DNA of 64,000 nt from Alphaproteobacteria bacterium (GCA_017501665.1 JAFVWM010000036.1:158498-222497); one strand, 5' to 3'. Numbered from the stretch's first letter, positions 26,671-36,605 are shown. The notes: generated by a model not told the origin, from the letters alone. Numbers and translations are program-made.

Positions 26671-27759
26671 ATGGGAAAAGAACTAAGCATATATTTTCAT
26701 TGGCCTTTTTGCAAAAGCAAATGCCCTTATTGCGACTTCTTTTCCCAAGTTAAACACAATACCAATCAAGATGAAATCATAAACGGATATATCGAGCAAC
26801 TGAATAAATACAAAGAAATGTTGCCCGATAAAAATATCATCTCCGTTTTTTTCGGTGGCGGCACACCTTCGCTTATTACCCCACAAAATATTTCACGATT
26901 GATTGATAAAATAAGCGAACTTTGGACAGTTTCTTCAAATTGTGAAATATCTTTAGAGGCCAATCCAAATACTCAAACTCCGACATTATTTCAAGATTTA
27001 AAAAATGCCGGTATCAATCGCTTATCCTTAGGTGTACAATCTTTTGATGATAATTACCTAAAATTTTTAGGTAGAACCCATTCTTCAAAACAAGCTTTAT
27101 CATCTATTGAAGAAGTCATCAAAAATTTTGATAATCACTCTATCGATTTAATGTACGCCCTACCCGATCAGTCTAAACAAAATTGGCTAACACAACTATC
27201 CTTAACCGCTAATTTCGGATTAAAGCATATTTCTTTATATCAGTTGATGATTGAAGAAAATACTGTCTTTTATAAAAAAGGAATTAAACCGTTAAATGAA
27301 GAAAAAGCCAACGAATTGTATCTATTGACTGAAGATTATCTGGAATCTAAAAGCTATCACAAATATGAAGTTTCCAATTATTCCTTACCCGATTTTCAAT
27401 CCATACACAACAAAGCTTATTGGCTTGGAAAAGATTATATCGGCATCGGCAAATCGGCACATGGACGCTTAAAAATAAACAATAAACACTATGCCATGAC
27501 TGACCCGATAAATATGGAAGAACTTTCAAATGAAGAACGTGCCGAAGAATTGATAATCATGAATCTTCGCTTAACCGAAGGTATTAACAAACAAAATTTT
27601 TATCAAATCTGCGGAATAAATATTGATGATTTTATAAATAAAGATTTTGCAAATGAGGCTGTAAATAAAGGTCTTTTAATCAACAACAACGCCTTTCTTA
27701 AAGCTACACTCAAAGGTTTTGTACTTCTCGATTATCTTATCTTAGGACTTTGTTCTTAG
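26671..27759 (+). CDS. hemW: HemW-type radical SAM protein
   Basis: 362 residues. Radical SAM triad C14, C18, C21 in HWPFCKSKCPYCDFF, then FFGGGTPSLI and GVQSFDDNYLKFLGR. HemW is a heme-binding chaperone-like homologue of HemN. It starts 7 nt after hslU and its end overlaps the opposite-strand membrane gene by 4 nt. Confidence 0.93.
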   Translation: MGKELSIYFHWPFCKSKCPYCDFFSQVKHNTNQDEIINGYIEQLNKYKEMLPDKNIISVFFGGGTPSLITPQNISRLIDKISELWTVSSNCEISLEANPNTQTPTLFQDLKNAGINRLSLGVQSFDDNYLKFLGRTHSSKQALSSIEEVIKNFDNHSIDLMYALPDQSKQNWLTQLSLTANFGLKHISLYQLMIEENTVFYKKGIKPLNEEKANELYLLTEDYLESKSYHKYEVSNYSLPDFQSIHNKAYWLGKDYIGIGKSAHGRLKINNKHYAMTDPINMEELSNEERAEELIIMNLRLTEGINKQNFYQICGINIDDFINKDFANEAVNKGLLINNNAFLKATLKGFVLLDYLILGLCS

Positions 27760-28655
27760 TCATTTATATTAAAATTATTTACCAACAACATCATAATCAA
27801 AAACAAAAAAAACAACATAGCAAAACCGGCTTTTTCCGAAATAGAAGATGCTTTTTTATTTCCTTCCAATAAATACACAAATATCGGAGCTGTCAAAAGC
27901 AATGTTACCACATATCCCGGATTCGGTGCCAATCTCATAGCCATGGTTTTGGCTGCAATTAAACTGGCCGAAAAAGATACAATATAAATTCCAACTTCTA
28001 CAACCTCACGATTAAAAATCATCTTTCTTATAAGCGCAAAATTAGCATGTTTATTTTTTATCAGTAATATATAATTATATATACCTGAAATAAAAGTTGA
28101 AACTACCAGATAATACAAAATGTTAGCCCAAACATCTTGCCCCATGGTTGCAATTTCTTTAGTTGCCACACTCATACCGGCAAGTGATAATACCGCCGGC
28201 ATCATATACCAAAAAGCATTTTGCGTAATTTTACTTTTAAGCATATACCAGTAACAAACACAAAACCCGAACATTGTTAAAATAAGTGTAATAAACACAT
28301 TTTCTTCTTTTACCAACTCTAAAAACAATTCCGGTGTGATTGCCCACCAAATCAAAGTCGTTACCAATACACTTAGCACCAATAATTTAGAAGTAACCGA
28401 CGCTCCGTATCTGGCCGAAGCAAAAAATATGTGTGAATCATATATTCCGATGAGCAAACCTTGAATAATAAGAAGAATCCAATTCCTCATATCTGTTTGT
28501 AAAGGTACTAAAAACAAAAACGGTAAAAATAACAGTGATATACCAAATCCTCTCCAAACCCCCAAAACATAGCCGTTAAACTTATGTCGCTGATTTACCA
28601 AGGTATACAAAGCCATAAAAAAACCATATACTAATCCGTTTATAATCCAAAGCAT
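27756..28655 (-). CDS. EamA/DMT-like multi-pass membrane protein
   Basis: 299 residues with about ten hydrophobic helices in two halves, the layout of drug/metabolite transporter (EamA) permeases. No substrate can be told. GGAGGA precedes the ATG. Monocistronic, convergent with hemW. Confidence 0.75.
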   Translation of the reverse strand: MLWIINGLVYGFFMALYTLVNQRHKFNGYVLGVWRGFGISLLFLPFLFLVPLQTDMRNWILLIIQGLLIGIYDSHIFFASARYGASVTSKLLVLSVLVTTLIWWAITPELFLELVKEENVFITLILTMFGFCVCYWYMLKSKITQNAFWYMMPAVLSLAGMSVATKEIATMGQDVWANILYYLVVSTFISGIYNYILLIKNKHANFALIRKMIFNREVVEVGIYIVSFSASLIAAKTMAMRLAPNPGYVVTLLLTAPIFVYLLEGNKKASSISEKAGFAMLFFLFLIMMLLVNNFNIND

Positions 28656-28719
28656 ATATTCATCCTCCTTTGTAAGATATATGCTTTAAATAAATAAATT
28701 TAAGTTTTAGCTTAAATTA

Positions 28720-28747
28720 TTGACTAAATAAAAAGTATAAATATAAT
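28720..28747 (+). promoter_or_regulatory. Promoter of the 28791 gene
   Basis: TTGACT (28720-28725), 16 nt, TATAAT (28742-28747). A clear sigma-70-type promoter about 45 nt before a start codon that has no Shine-Dalgarno sequence. Confidence 0.65.
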
Positions 28748-28790
28748 CGCAATACAAAATCTATTATTAACAAATTAAAAAAATAAAAAT

Positions 28791-29183
28791 ATGGAAAAAA
28801 TCCTAATTAATAACCATGCCTATTTTCTGGGCTTTGAGTTATTTCATTACAAAGAAGAATTCGACGTTAAAAAAGTTGAAAACTTTTTATTGGAAAAATG
28901 TCGCGGTGATTTGATTGAGTATGTCGGACAAACATTTTTGCGTACTCTTCCCAAATTGGAAGATATTACAATTAGTGTCAAAATCAAAAAAGCATACCAA
29001 AATTCAAAATATTGGTTTGTAATTTTTGAACTTAGTCGCTCAATGTATAAGAATTACCGAGGACGCATAGACAACACCTTTGTTTACATACAAGGTAACA
29101 CTCAAATAGACTCTATTACCGAACGAGGCCAAGGCCTCGCAATAGAGTTGGAAGGTGTAGAAATTTACTCTTGCGAAGAGTAA
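28791..29183 (+). CDS. Unknown 130-aa protein
   Basis: Soluble, mixed alpha/beta, no known domain seen; C-terminal motif GNTQIDSITERGQGLAIELEG. The start codon is preceded only by A-rich sequence, with no GGAG, like the island genes at 41.8-47.7 kb and unlike the core genes. A terminator follows. Confidence 0.65.
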   Translation: MEKILINNHAYFLGFELFHYKEEFDVKKVENFLLEKCRGDLIEYVGQTFLRTLPKLEDITISVKIKKAYQNSKYWFVIFELSRSMYKNYRGRIDNTFVYIQGNTQIDSITERGQGLAIELEGVEIYSCEE

Positions 29184-29202
29184 TTTACAGAGTCGTTTAT
29201 AA

Positions 29203-29236
29203 AAAACTCCCGATACTTTTCAGTATCCGGAGTTTT
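29203..29236. terminator. Bidirectional terminator
   Basis: AACTCCCGATACT pairs with AGTATCCGGAGTT, A run before and T run after; between the 28791 gene and the convergent methyltransferase gene. Confidence 0.85.
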
Positions 29237-29242
29237 TTATTT

Positions 29243-29941
29243 TTATACCGATTTTTTGTAAAATTCTTTTCTGTCTTTTCTGGACTTTGACCAAAGATTA
29301 CCCCACCCGTTTATCGGTTGAACTTTGTAAAGAGATTCAAAATTAAAATCACGTGAAAAGAACACTGAAGTGGTTTTGGTATAATTATTCATCGGGCAAA
29401 AGCCGTAAAAATCGACCTGTAACAAATTTGCTTTTTTTAATATCTCAACTGCCTTAACATATTCTTGTGATGTGTTAATTCTGTCGCTGTCATCTAGAAT
29501 AATCATCCCGCCTTCATTCAAGACTTTCACCGCAGACTCGGCACATTGAAAACGGCGCTTTCCGTCAACAATAATCACATCATATTTTATCTCATCTTCA
29601 AAGACTGCTTGTTCGTAAATCTCACCTTCATCACGCCATCTGATATCCAAATTCGGCTCATTAAATTCTTTTTTCCATTTATCAAACCAATTCAAATTAT
29701 CCTCTATTGAGGTAACTTTTTTTGCTCTTTTTGCCCAAAATAACGACGAATATCCGCAACCGAATTCGAAAATTTGTTTATCGGAATAATCAAATTGCGA
29801 CAAAAATTCAATCGCCGGATATGTGTACCAAGGAATTGGATTGCCGTCCCTATCCAAACAAATTTTCTCGTCAATAGAACGCTCTATACCAAATTCCTCA
29901 CGCCACATATCAATAAAAATCTTAAACTTTTCGCTATACAT
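29243..29941 (-). CDS. SAM-dependent methyltransferase-like protein
   Basis: 232 residues. Class I Rossmann methyltransferase pattern: QIFEFGCGYSSLFWAKRAKKVTSIED (motif I and acidic end of beta2), YDVIIVDGKRR, then GGMIILDDSDR. Substrate unknown; similar proteins occur in glycan clusters. ATG at 29941 chosen (AGGTG 6 nt before) over ATG/TTG codons slightly upstream. Monocistronic. Confidence 0.75.
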   Translation of the reverse strand: MYSEKFKIFIDMWREEFGIERSIDEKICLDRDGNPIPWYTYPAIEFLSQFDYSDKQIFEFGCGYSSLFWAKRAKKVTSIEDNLNWFDKWKKEFNEPNLDIRWRDEGEIYEQAVFEDEIKYDVIIVDGKRRFQCAESAVKVLNEGGMIILDDSDRINTSQEYVKAVEILKKANLLQVDFYGFCPMNNYTKTTSVFFSRDFNFESLYKVQPINGWGNLWSKSRKDRKEFYKKSV

Positions 29942-30024
29942 AAACATCACCTGCAATAACTTGAAAATATTTATCTCAATTATATATCATAAAAGTATTC
30001 AAAAATAAACAGGAGATTTAAATC

Positions 30025-30246
30025 ATGAGTAATTGGATGCGCACTACAGCATTAGTTTTGACCATCATCGGTGGTATTAACTGGGGATTGGTCGGATTGT
30101 TCAGTTTTGACTTGGTAGCTTTTATATTCGGTCCTATGTCAATCTTAAGCCGAATTGTTTATACATTGGTTGCCTTATCTGCCATAACACTAGCTTTTGC
30201 ACCAAGTTGTTCACTAAAAGAATCTGTCCAACACAAAATGAACTAA
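30025..30246 (+). CDS. DUF378 family small membrane protein
   Basis: 73 residues, two transmembrane helices. LTIIGGINWGLVGLFSFDLVA is the DUF378 signature. CAGGAG upstream. Function unknown. Confidence 0.9.
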   Translation: MSNWMRTTALVLTIIGGINWGLVGLFSFDLVAFIFGPMSILSRIVYTLVALSAITLAFAPSCSLKESVQHKMN

Positions 30247-30256
30247 CCTCACAAAA

Positions 30257-30288
30257 AAAACGGCGGAACAATCATCCGCCGTTTTTTA
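30257..30288. terminator. Bidirectional terminator
   Basis: AACGGCGGA pairs with TCCGCCGTT; A and T runs on the two sides. Between DUF378 and recX, overlapping the recX stop codon. Confidence 0.88.
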
Positions 30289-30834
30289 TTCCTCTTCATC
30301 AAATTCTAGAACCTTAAGCACCACATCATAATCAAAACCGGCTCTGATTAAAACCCCCATATCTTTATTTCGACGTTCTTTGCGCAATTTTTTATCTTCA
30401 TAATACGGTCCAATTTTTTTCTTTTTTGCCAATTTTAATGCCGATTCGAAAGGATTATATTCTTGTTCATTCAACAACTTATCAGCCAAATCTTCATCTA
30501 TACCTTTTTCTTTTAGCTTATTCAAAATATATCTCGGTGATTTTCCTGCCGACAAATATCCTCTAATTCTGATTTCAGCAAAACGTTCATCATCAACATA
30601 TCCCAATCTTACAAAATCTTTTACTAATTCATCTAACCAACGGTAAGCTTCTTTTTTATCAAACTCTTTATTCCAATAAGCATAATCATCAATTCGGCGT
30701 TTTAAGACACTGCGCAAATTATATTCTGAAGTCTCAAAACGTTTTAAATAATACAGCGCAATATTTTTTAATCTTTGCGGAGTTATCTTTTTAAGCTTTT
30801 TTTTATTATATTCTTTTTTTGACTCTAACAACAC
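30286..30834 (-). CDS. recX: Regulatory protein RecX
   Basis: 182 residues. Three-helix repeats with ALYYLKRFETSEYNLRSVLKRR and LGYVDDERFAEIRIRGYLSAGKSP, the RecX pattern. Modulates RecA filaments. Start GTG with weak ribosome site. recA is not adjacent. Confidence 0.88.
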   Translation of the reverse strand: MLLESKKEYNKKKLKKITPQRLKNIALYYLKRFETSEYNLRSVLKRRIDDYAYWNKEFDKKEAYRWLDELVKDFVRLGYVDDERFAEIRIRGYLSAGKSPRYILNKLKEKGIDEDLADKLLNEQEYNPFESALKLAKKKKIGPYYEDKKLRKERRNKDMGVLIRAGFDYDVVLKVLEFDEEE

Positions 30835-30903
30835 TTGAAAAATCTCACAATATAGATTATAGAATTAAGAAAATTTGTTTTACTATACTAAGGATTTTAG
30901 AGA

Positions 30904-31821
30904 ATGCCTAATAAAAATTTTGACAATTGTGTATCTTTCTTTATCGACAACGGTGCTTATCAAGGTCGTTTTATTCGCTTAAATAATGTTTTGGATACCA
31001 TAATCAACAAACATTCTTATCCGTTACCTGTTTCTGCCGTTGTAGCTGAAACAACTGTTTTAGCAGCCATGCTGGCTTCAACATTGAAATATGATGGTTT
31101 GTTTACACTTCAAACACAAAGCAACGGACCTATCCCGATGGTTGTTGTTGATGTAACATCTGACGGCAAGATACGTTCTTGCGCTCGTTTTGATGAAGAT
31201 CGCTTAAATGCCGGTCAAAAATTGCGCAAGACATTAGGACAAATCGAACCAACTCCTCATCTTTTGGGTGGCGGACATTTGGCATTTACCGTCGATCAAG
31301 GTAAAAACACCGATCTTTACCAAGGAGTTGTTGATTTACAAGGCAAAACTTTAGCAGAATGTGCCTTACGCTATTTCAAACAGTCCGAACAAATTGATAC
31401 TGACCTGAAATTATTCTTGCATGCACCTCAAGGCGAAAGCAAATCTTGGATTGCCGGCGGTATCATGTTGCAAAAAATGCCTACCAAAGGCGGTAATGAA
31501 GTTGATAAAGAAACTGCTGAAGAAGCTTGGAATGAAGCTAAAATATTTATGGAAAGCTTATCCGAAGACGAAGTATTTGACGCTAATCTTTTATCAGAAG
31601 ATATTTTGCATCGTTTGTTCCACGGTAACAATTTGAACATTCAACAAACTAAAGACTATACTTTTTCGTGCCGTTGTTCTCGAGAAAAATTGCTTCAAAC
31701 CTTAAGTACATTCTCTAATGATGATATTAACGGTATGATTGAGGACGGAAAAATCAGCGCAACCTGTCATTTTTGTTCGGAACAATATTGTTTTGATCCA
31801 GCTGAAATAATCAAACAATAA
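30904..31821 (+). CDS. hslO: Redox-regulated chaperone Hsp33
   Basis: 305 residues. The C-terminal zinc-binding CxC (CRC) and CxxC (CHFC) pairs are intact, as needed for redox switching. Central GLFTLQTQSNGPIPMVVVDV is typical. Holdase active under oxidative heat stress. Confidence 0.95.
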   Translation: MPNKNFDNCVSFFIDNGAYQGRFIRLNNVLDTIINKHSYPLPVSAVVAETTVLAAMLASTLKYDGLFTLQTQSNGPIPMVVVDVTSDGKIRSCARFDEDRLNAGQKLRKTLGQIEPTPHLLGGGHLAFTVDQGKNTDLYQGVVDLQGKTLAECALRYFKQSEQIDTDLKLFLHAPQGESKSWIAGGIMLQKMPTKGGNEVDKETAEEAWNEAKIFMESLSEDEVFDANLLSEDILHRLFHGNNLNIQQTKDYTFSCRCSREKLLQTLSTFSNDDINGMIEDGKISATCHFCSEQYCFDPAEIIKQ

Positions 31822-31910
31822 GTTAACCTGATTTTAATTTATTTATATAATACTAAACACAGTTATAACTGAATTATAGCTGTGTTTCTATTTATATAAG
31901 GCAAAAAACA

Positions 31911-32528
31911 ATGATTTCTGCAAAAAAATTTTTATCACTTATTGGTATAACTATAACTCTAAGTGCATGCGGTACATTATTTGGAACATCTGAAGATATT
32001 TCCGGATATAAAGAACCTCGTTTTCAAAATGAACCTCCGATTGAATTAAACGTAAATAAGATTGACATCATATCAGAATTTACTCCGAGCTTTACCAGAC
32101 CCAATGTTGAGCATTTGTTCCCGATATCAATCGAAAAAACAGCCGAGTTATGGGGGCAAGATCGCTTAAAAGCTGCTGATTTCTCTTCTTCAAAAATTGC
32201 CGAGGTTATTATTAAAGATGCTTCTGTGACCGAAGAAATAGAAGAAAGTTCACAAATCTTCGAACAAGATAAAGTAAAATATTCAGCACGTTTAGTTATA
32301 TCGGTAAAAATTTCTGATCCCGAATCAATGTCACACGCCTCAACAGATGTAGAAGCATGGAGAACACTTACAATTCCGGCAAACACAGATATTGTAAAAA
32401 AAGAAGAATATTGGAATTCTATGGTTGAAAAGTTATTCAATGACTTTAACGAAAGAATGACCAGCGAAATATATCAGAATTTAAATGCCTTTATAAAGAA
32501 TAAAGACATAGAGCCTACTTACTACTAA
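31911..32528 (+). CDS. Lipoprotein, unknown
   Basis: 205 residues. Lipobox TLSAC (C20). Alpha/beta domain with INVNKIDIISEF-like strand, GQDRLKAADFSS and VEAWRTLTIP; similar small lipoproteins are common in alphaproteobacteria. Converges with apaG, overlapping by 4 nt. Confidence 0.75.
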   Translation: MISAKKFLSLIGITITLSACGTLFGTSEDISGYKEPRFQNEPPIELNVNKIDIISEFTPSFTRPNVEHLFPISIEKTAELWGQDRLKAADFSSSKIAEVIIKDASVTEEIEESSQIFEQDKVKYSARLVISVKISDPESMSHASTDVEAWRTLTIPANTDIVKKEEYWNSMVEKLFNDFNERMTSEIYQNLNAFIKNKDIEPTYY

Positions 32529-32944
32529 TTAAGAGTTCGATTCGCAAAATACTTACGTGCCGACAAACTAAACGTCGGCACTTTAATATTGCTTTCAATT
32601 CCGTCTGACTTAACCTTGCAAGAACCGTAAAATACAGCATTTTTCGCCTGAAGCGGAGCATAAGAAGTATACTCAAAATATTCTCCGGGTTCTAACTCGG
32701 GTAATTCACCCTTAAACCCCATAGAAGAATCATTAAAGCGATTCCCCTTATCATCGGTAATATTCCAATCTTTACCAACTAACTGAATTTTTTTTGAAGT
32801 ATTATTTTCTATGCACAGATAATATCCCCACATATAGCGATTTTCAGCCTCTTCATCAACTAAAACCGGACCTGCGGAAACTACGATTCCATTCGTTTGT
32901 AAACTAACTAAATCGTCAGAAATGCTCACTGTATAAAACCTCAA
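32525..32944 (-). CDS. apaG: ApaG family protein
   Basis: 139 residues, immunoglobulin-like beta fold of the ApaG (DUF525) family: WGYYLCIENNTSKKIQLVGKDW, GEYFEYTSYAPL, then VPTFSLSAR. The GxGxxG-type pyrophosphate loop is weak here. Function in bacteria unclear. Confidence 0.82.
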   Translation of the reverse strand: MRFYTVSISDDLVSLQTNGIVVSAGPVLVDEEAENRYMWGYYLCIENNTSKKIQLVGKDWNITDDKGNRFNDSSMGFKGELPELEPGEYFEYTSYAPLQAKNAVFYGSCKVKSDGIESNIKVPTFSLSARKYFANRTLN

Positions 32945-33043
32945 ATTATTAACAAAATATTAACACCATCCTAATCAGTAAGTTTCATAAAACAAGTAAG
33001 CTTGATTCTTATCCACATATTTATGCGCAAATTTCTCAAATAT

Positions 33044-33080
33044 AAATAAAGCCTCAAACACAACATTTGAGGCTTTATTT
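33044..33080. terminator. Bidirectional terminator after carD
   Basis: AAATAAAGCCTCAAA pairs perfectly with TTTGAGGCTTTATTT over 15 bp. Between carD and apaG. Confidence 0.85.
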
Positions 33081-33096
33081 ATATTTCAATCAAATT

Positions 33097-33603
33097 TTAT
33101 TTAGTTAAAACATCTAATATTTTTTGTGTTGCATCAGCAATTGAAATATTTTCAAATACAGCATATTCATTAGACAATCTGTCCAAAGCTTGTTCATAAA
33201 TTTGTCTTTCACTGTATGACTGTTCTGCTAAATTTTCATTGCGATGTAAATCACGAATGACTTCGGCAATTGCAACAGGATTTCCGGAATTTATTTTATT
33301 TTCATATTCCTGAGCACGTCTTGACCACATAACTTTTTTAACCTTAGCTTTGCCTTTTAAGGTTGTCAAAGCATCATTAATGGTATCGGCATTGGAAATC
33401 TTTCTCAGTCCGGCTGTTTCAGCCTTAGCCATGGGAATACGTAAAGTCATTTTATCTTTATCAAAGTTAACAACAATAAGATCAAGCTCGGTTCCTGCAA
33501 TAGTCTGTTTGGTAACATCAGAAACCTTACCAACTCCATGAGCCGGATAAACAACATATTCACCGGTTGCATATGGATTATGTACAGTAATTTTTTTATT
33601 CAT
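33097..33603 (-). CDS. carD: CarD-family RNA polymerase-binding regulator
   Basis: 168 residues. The N-terminal Tudor-like RNAP-interaction domain starts EYVVYPAHGVGKV; the helical C-terminal part has KKVMWSRRAQEYENKI, with the Trp that contacts the promoter bubble edge, and RDLHRNENLAEQSYSER. Stabilises open complexes at rRNA and other promoters in alphaproteobacteria. Confidence 0.94.
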   Translation of the reverse strand: MNKKITVHNPYATGEYVVYPAHGVGKVSDVTKQTIAGTELDLIVVNFDKDKMTLRIPMAKAETAGLRKISNADTINDALTTLKGKAKVKKVMWSRRAQEYENKINSGNPVAIAEVIRDLHRNENLAEQSYSERQIYEQALDRLSNEYAVFENISIADATQKILDVLTK

Positions 33604-33802
33604 AATTTACCTGCCTATTATTTCATTATTATGGTTGTAATTTTCCATTGCGGATGCTAACATATCACAAAATTAGGTTTAAATCTAGTACAAAAAAACA
33701 TTTTTTTATAAAAAAAAATCGATTATTTTGCACTATTTGTAAAAAAAGTATTATTTGAATCGGTAATTTTATATCCGATTAAACCGAAAAAAAGGATAAA
33801 TC

Positions 33803-35533
33803 ATGTTTCGTATCAATAAGTTATTTATACTTGTTTTACTTCTCTTAACTACTCCTGCAATAGCGTCGGTTGTTACTGAATATGCCACTAACACATATAC
33901 AAAAAAGTCCCCTTCCCGTTCCGAAAAAAAATGTATGGATGAAGGATATACAAGCACTTACGAAACATGCCCTAAAATGACGGCACCGACAGATCCTTGC
34001 CCTTTTCACAACAGCTATTATAAAAGTTGCTCTCAAGAACAATGGTGTAAAAATAATAACTACTCATTTAAACCCGAAGACTGTCAACTGCCTTCTTATC
34101 CGATAAAAATGTGTGATAACAAAACACAAATTTACAGAGCTTGCCGACAAAACATAAAAAAAGCCTGTGAAGACAAAGGTTTTTCACATATGGATAATTG
34201 CAAACTTACACCTCAAAAGTGCCCATATAGCGATGACTACGGAATCTGTTGTACTAATTGCGAAGGATTTTCACATGATATAAAAAACATTCCCGCAGGC
34301 TACATTGCTGACGGTCCTACTTGTATAAATTGTGATGATATTACAAAAACAAACATTATAGAAAATCCTTGCGAAGGCTTCATAACATGCGATTATGGTC
34401 CGGAAAAGACAGAGACGGCATCTTGTCAAAAAGGCTCACAAATACTATATCAAGCATGCAAAACAGCCGAAATGCTGTGCGAGGAAAAGGGATATACTCA
34501 AACGTCGTGTTCCATCACCGAGGACAGTGAACTTTGCCCGGAATATAATAATCTGATGAAATGCTCGCTTAACTGTATCAAATTAGCATCCTTAATGTTC
34601 CCTGATGCAGACATTATAGATTCCGATATTACCGATCCGAAATTAGATATTACCAAAAACATCCTAAAATCAACTTACGGAAAAATATCCGATTCTTGTA
34701 TATCAAACAAACGTCCTGAAATCACTCTAAACATTGATAGCAACAGTATGGATATGTATGGCAACATCTTAAACAGAACGATAAGTGACGTAACTTTGGT
34801 GTTAAATTTTATTGAGCCCATCGAACTTGACATCAATGGTGAATTTAACGATGTCAGAATAAAGGTAACCGGTAACCAAGCTGAGTGTGCTCTAAAAGGA
34901 CGCAATATTAATGTATCCGGAACACTTAATATATCCGGTGCTAATAATGTTTGTGCAAATATTACTGTTGCAGAATACGGAAAATTTATAACTTCCGGTA
35001 ATATTAAAGGAAATATAGATCTTCAAAAATATGCTTCTTTAGGAGTAAAAGGTAATGTATTCGGTTATCTTAAAGCAGGCACACAAAGTGAAACCTTAAT
35101 CAAAGGAATATTAAAATATAAAGATTCGGCAAATAATTCTCCTGATACAGAAAGCATACACTTCGGCTGTGGTACAAAAACCAAAATATCCGGTGGTATA
35201 ATTGCCGAAACAGCTAATGTTGTGATAAGGCAACGTGCAATTGTTGACACTGCTTATATTAAATTGGTATCAACATCAGATAATCCTGATTTACCTAACA
35301 CTTTAAGTAGTCTTCACATACAAAAAAATGCAAAAATATACAGCACATATGATCGTAGTGAATTTTTGTTAGCCGAAAACAATGACGACATAAATTGTGA
35401 TGACAAATACATACGTCATTTAGGTTCTTCAATTGATGAAAGCAAGCAATCGATTTCTTTAGAACCGTCAGAATTATTGACTGATAAATGGCAATGTCGC
35501 AAACTTGACCGCAGACAACTTGAATGCCTCTAA
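33803..35533 (+). CDS. Secreted Cys-rich repeat plus beta-helix-like protein
   Basis: 576 residues. Signal peptide (LFILVLLLLTTPAIA). Residues about 40-260 contain repeats of the type C-x-(D/E)-x-G-(Y/F)-(S/T)...C....CP(Y/F)....Y..C, with some 30 Cys suggesting disulfides. The C-terminal ~280 residues show short strand repeats (LNISGANNVCANITVAEYGK, GNIKGNIDLQKYASLGVKG) like a right-handed beta-helix. It is followed by a convergent small secreted-protein gene. Likely surface or extracellular; a pseudopilin-like N-terminus is not seen. Family not recognised with certainty. Confidence 0.78.
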   Translation: MFRINKLFILVLLLLTTPAIASVVTEYATNTYTKKSPSRSEKKCMDEGYTSTYETCPKMTAPTDPCPFHNSYYKSCSQEQWCKNNNYSFKPEDCQLPSYPIKMCDNKTQIYRACRQNIKKACEDKGFSHMDNCKLTPQKCPYSDDYGICCTNCEGFSHDIKNIPAGYIADGPTCINCDDITKTNIIENPCEGFITCDYGPEKTETASCQKGSQILYQACKTAEMLCEEKGYTQTSCSITEDSELCPEYNNLMKCSLNCIKLASLMFPDADIIDSDITDPKLDITKNILKSTYGKISDSCISNKRPEITLNIDSNSMDMYGNILNRTISDVTLVLNFIEPIELDINGEFNDVRIKVTGNQAECALKGRNINVSGTLNISGANNVCANITVAEYGKFITSGNIKGNIDLQKYASLGVKGNVFGYLKAGTQSETLIKGILKYKDSANNSPDTESIHFGCGTKTKISGGIIAETANVVIRQRAIVDTAYIKLVSTSDNPDLPNTLSSLHIQKNAKIYSTYDRSEFLLAENNDDINCDDKYIRHLGSSIDESKQSISLEPSELLTDKWQCRKLDRRQLECL

Positions 35534-35973
35534 TTATTGACATTTGGAGAATAAATGGTTGCCGGCGTAGCCGGATTCTCCATAGCCTTAAAATCAGCCT
35601 TGGGATATGATTGAATATCGTATACTCGTCCATTCGCCTCCAATAGAGTATTTTCAAAATCATCCCCCAAATTTTTAAGTGTTTGAGCCTTATTCTGATC
35701 AACTTCAGTATTGTAATTCTGATCCGAATTATAATTTACCGCTTTATTTGTATTTGGCGGATAAACATTTCCAAACACCTCTACCGGTTTATCCTGATTT
35801 GGCAACGGATTACCTAAAGGATTGGGAGCATCTTGCGGTTGTTCCACCACAAATACATTTTTTCCTCCATCTGCCCTATCAGCTTCACCATAAACAATTG
35901 TCGGCACATCTCCTGCAAAAGCATTATAAATGTAAAAACACCCCATCGATAACATTAAAAAGAACTTACACAT
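35530..35973 (-). CDS. Small secreted protein, unknown
   Basis: 147 residues. Signal peptide ending YNAFA, then an Asn/Pro-rich, probably disordered chain (PNPLGNPLPNQDKPVEVFG). Overlaps the Cys-rich protein gene by 4 nt at their 3' ends. No domain recognised. Confidence 0.7.
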   Translation of the reverse strand: MCKFFLMLSMGCFYIYNAFAGDVPTIVYGEADRADGGKNVFVVEQPQDAPNPLGNPLPNQDKPVEVFGNVYPPNTNKAVNYNSDQNYNTEVDQNKAQTLKNLGDDFENTLLEANGRVYDIQSYPKADFKAMENPATPATIYSPNVNN

Positions 35974-36114
35974 AAAAAACCTCTCATTTATACTTCAATC
36001 AAAAAACGATATATTATTTTTTCAACATAAAACAACAGATTAAACATGAAAAAAATTAGTACATTCTTCATAATTTTTATGATATAATGAAAAACAGTTT
36101 AGGGAGGATATGCC

Positions 36115-36288
36115 ATGAACACACTAGGTCCGTTAACATCATACGCCGTTGCCATGCAACAATTACAAATGAGCATTATAAAGCAAAGTAATGAAGCGAC
36201 ACAACAAATTGCAGAAATATTGCTCGACGCCTCACGTTCCGCACCGGTTTGTGAAGATAAAGGAAGTCAAATAGATATAAATGTCTAA
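36115..36288 (+). CDS. YjfB-like small protein (putative motility family)
   Basis: 57 residues. AGGGAGGA lies 6 nt before the ATG, a strong ribosome site. The chain SYAVAMQQLQMSIIKQSNEA ... QQIAEILLDAS ... GSQIDINV resembles the YjfB 'putative motility protein' family (alternating MQQxQxQxxxxxxVLK and ending GxxIDIRV). No flagellar genes are seen in the window. Overlaps the convergent 36285 gene by 4 nt. Confidence 0.65.
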   Translation: MNTLGPLTSYAVAMQQLQMSIIKQSNEATQQIAEILLDASRSAPVCEDKGSQIDINV

Positions 36289-36605
36289 AATATACTAATC
36301 ATCGTTATAAACGACATTACTAAAACAAATGATAGAAAGAATTTTATAATATTGGCGATTATACGCCAAAACATTGCTGACCAATCAATATACTTTCCGC
36401 CATTATCGTAAACTTTTGCAAATAAACAAACAAATACCGATGACGCTAGTGCAACAATTACATAAATTTCTTTTTTTAACAAAAGGCTTCTGATTTCTTC
36501 CGGTTGCATATTAAAATAACACCAAGAACCGCTTACAATTCCCAATAAGACAAACGGGCTGAAAATAACACCGGAAGTAAATAAGGAAATAATTCCCTTA
36601 AACAT
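36285..36605 (-). CDS. Small membrane protein, unknown
   Basis: 106 residues, three hydrophobic segments. Its ATG overlaps the stop of the 36598 gene by 8 nt, so the two are translationally coupled. Not recognised. Confidence 0.6.
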   Translation of the reverse strand: MFKGIISLFTSGVIFSPFVLLGIVSGSWCYFNMQPEEIRSLLLKKEIYVIVALASSVFVCLFAKVYDNGGKYIDWSAMFWRIIANIIKFFLSFVLVMSFITMISIF

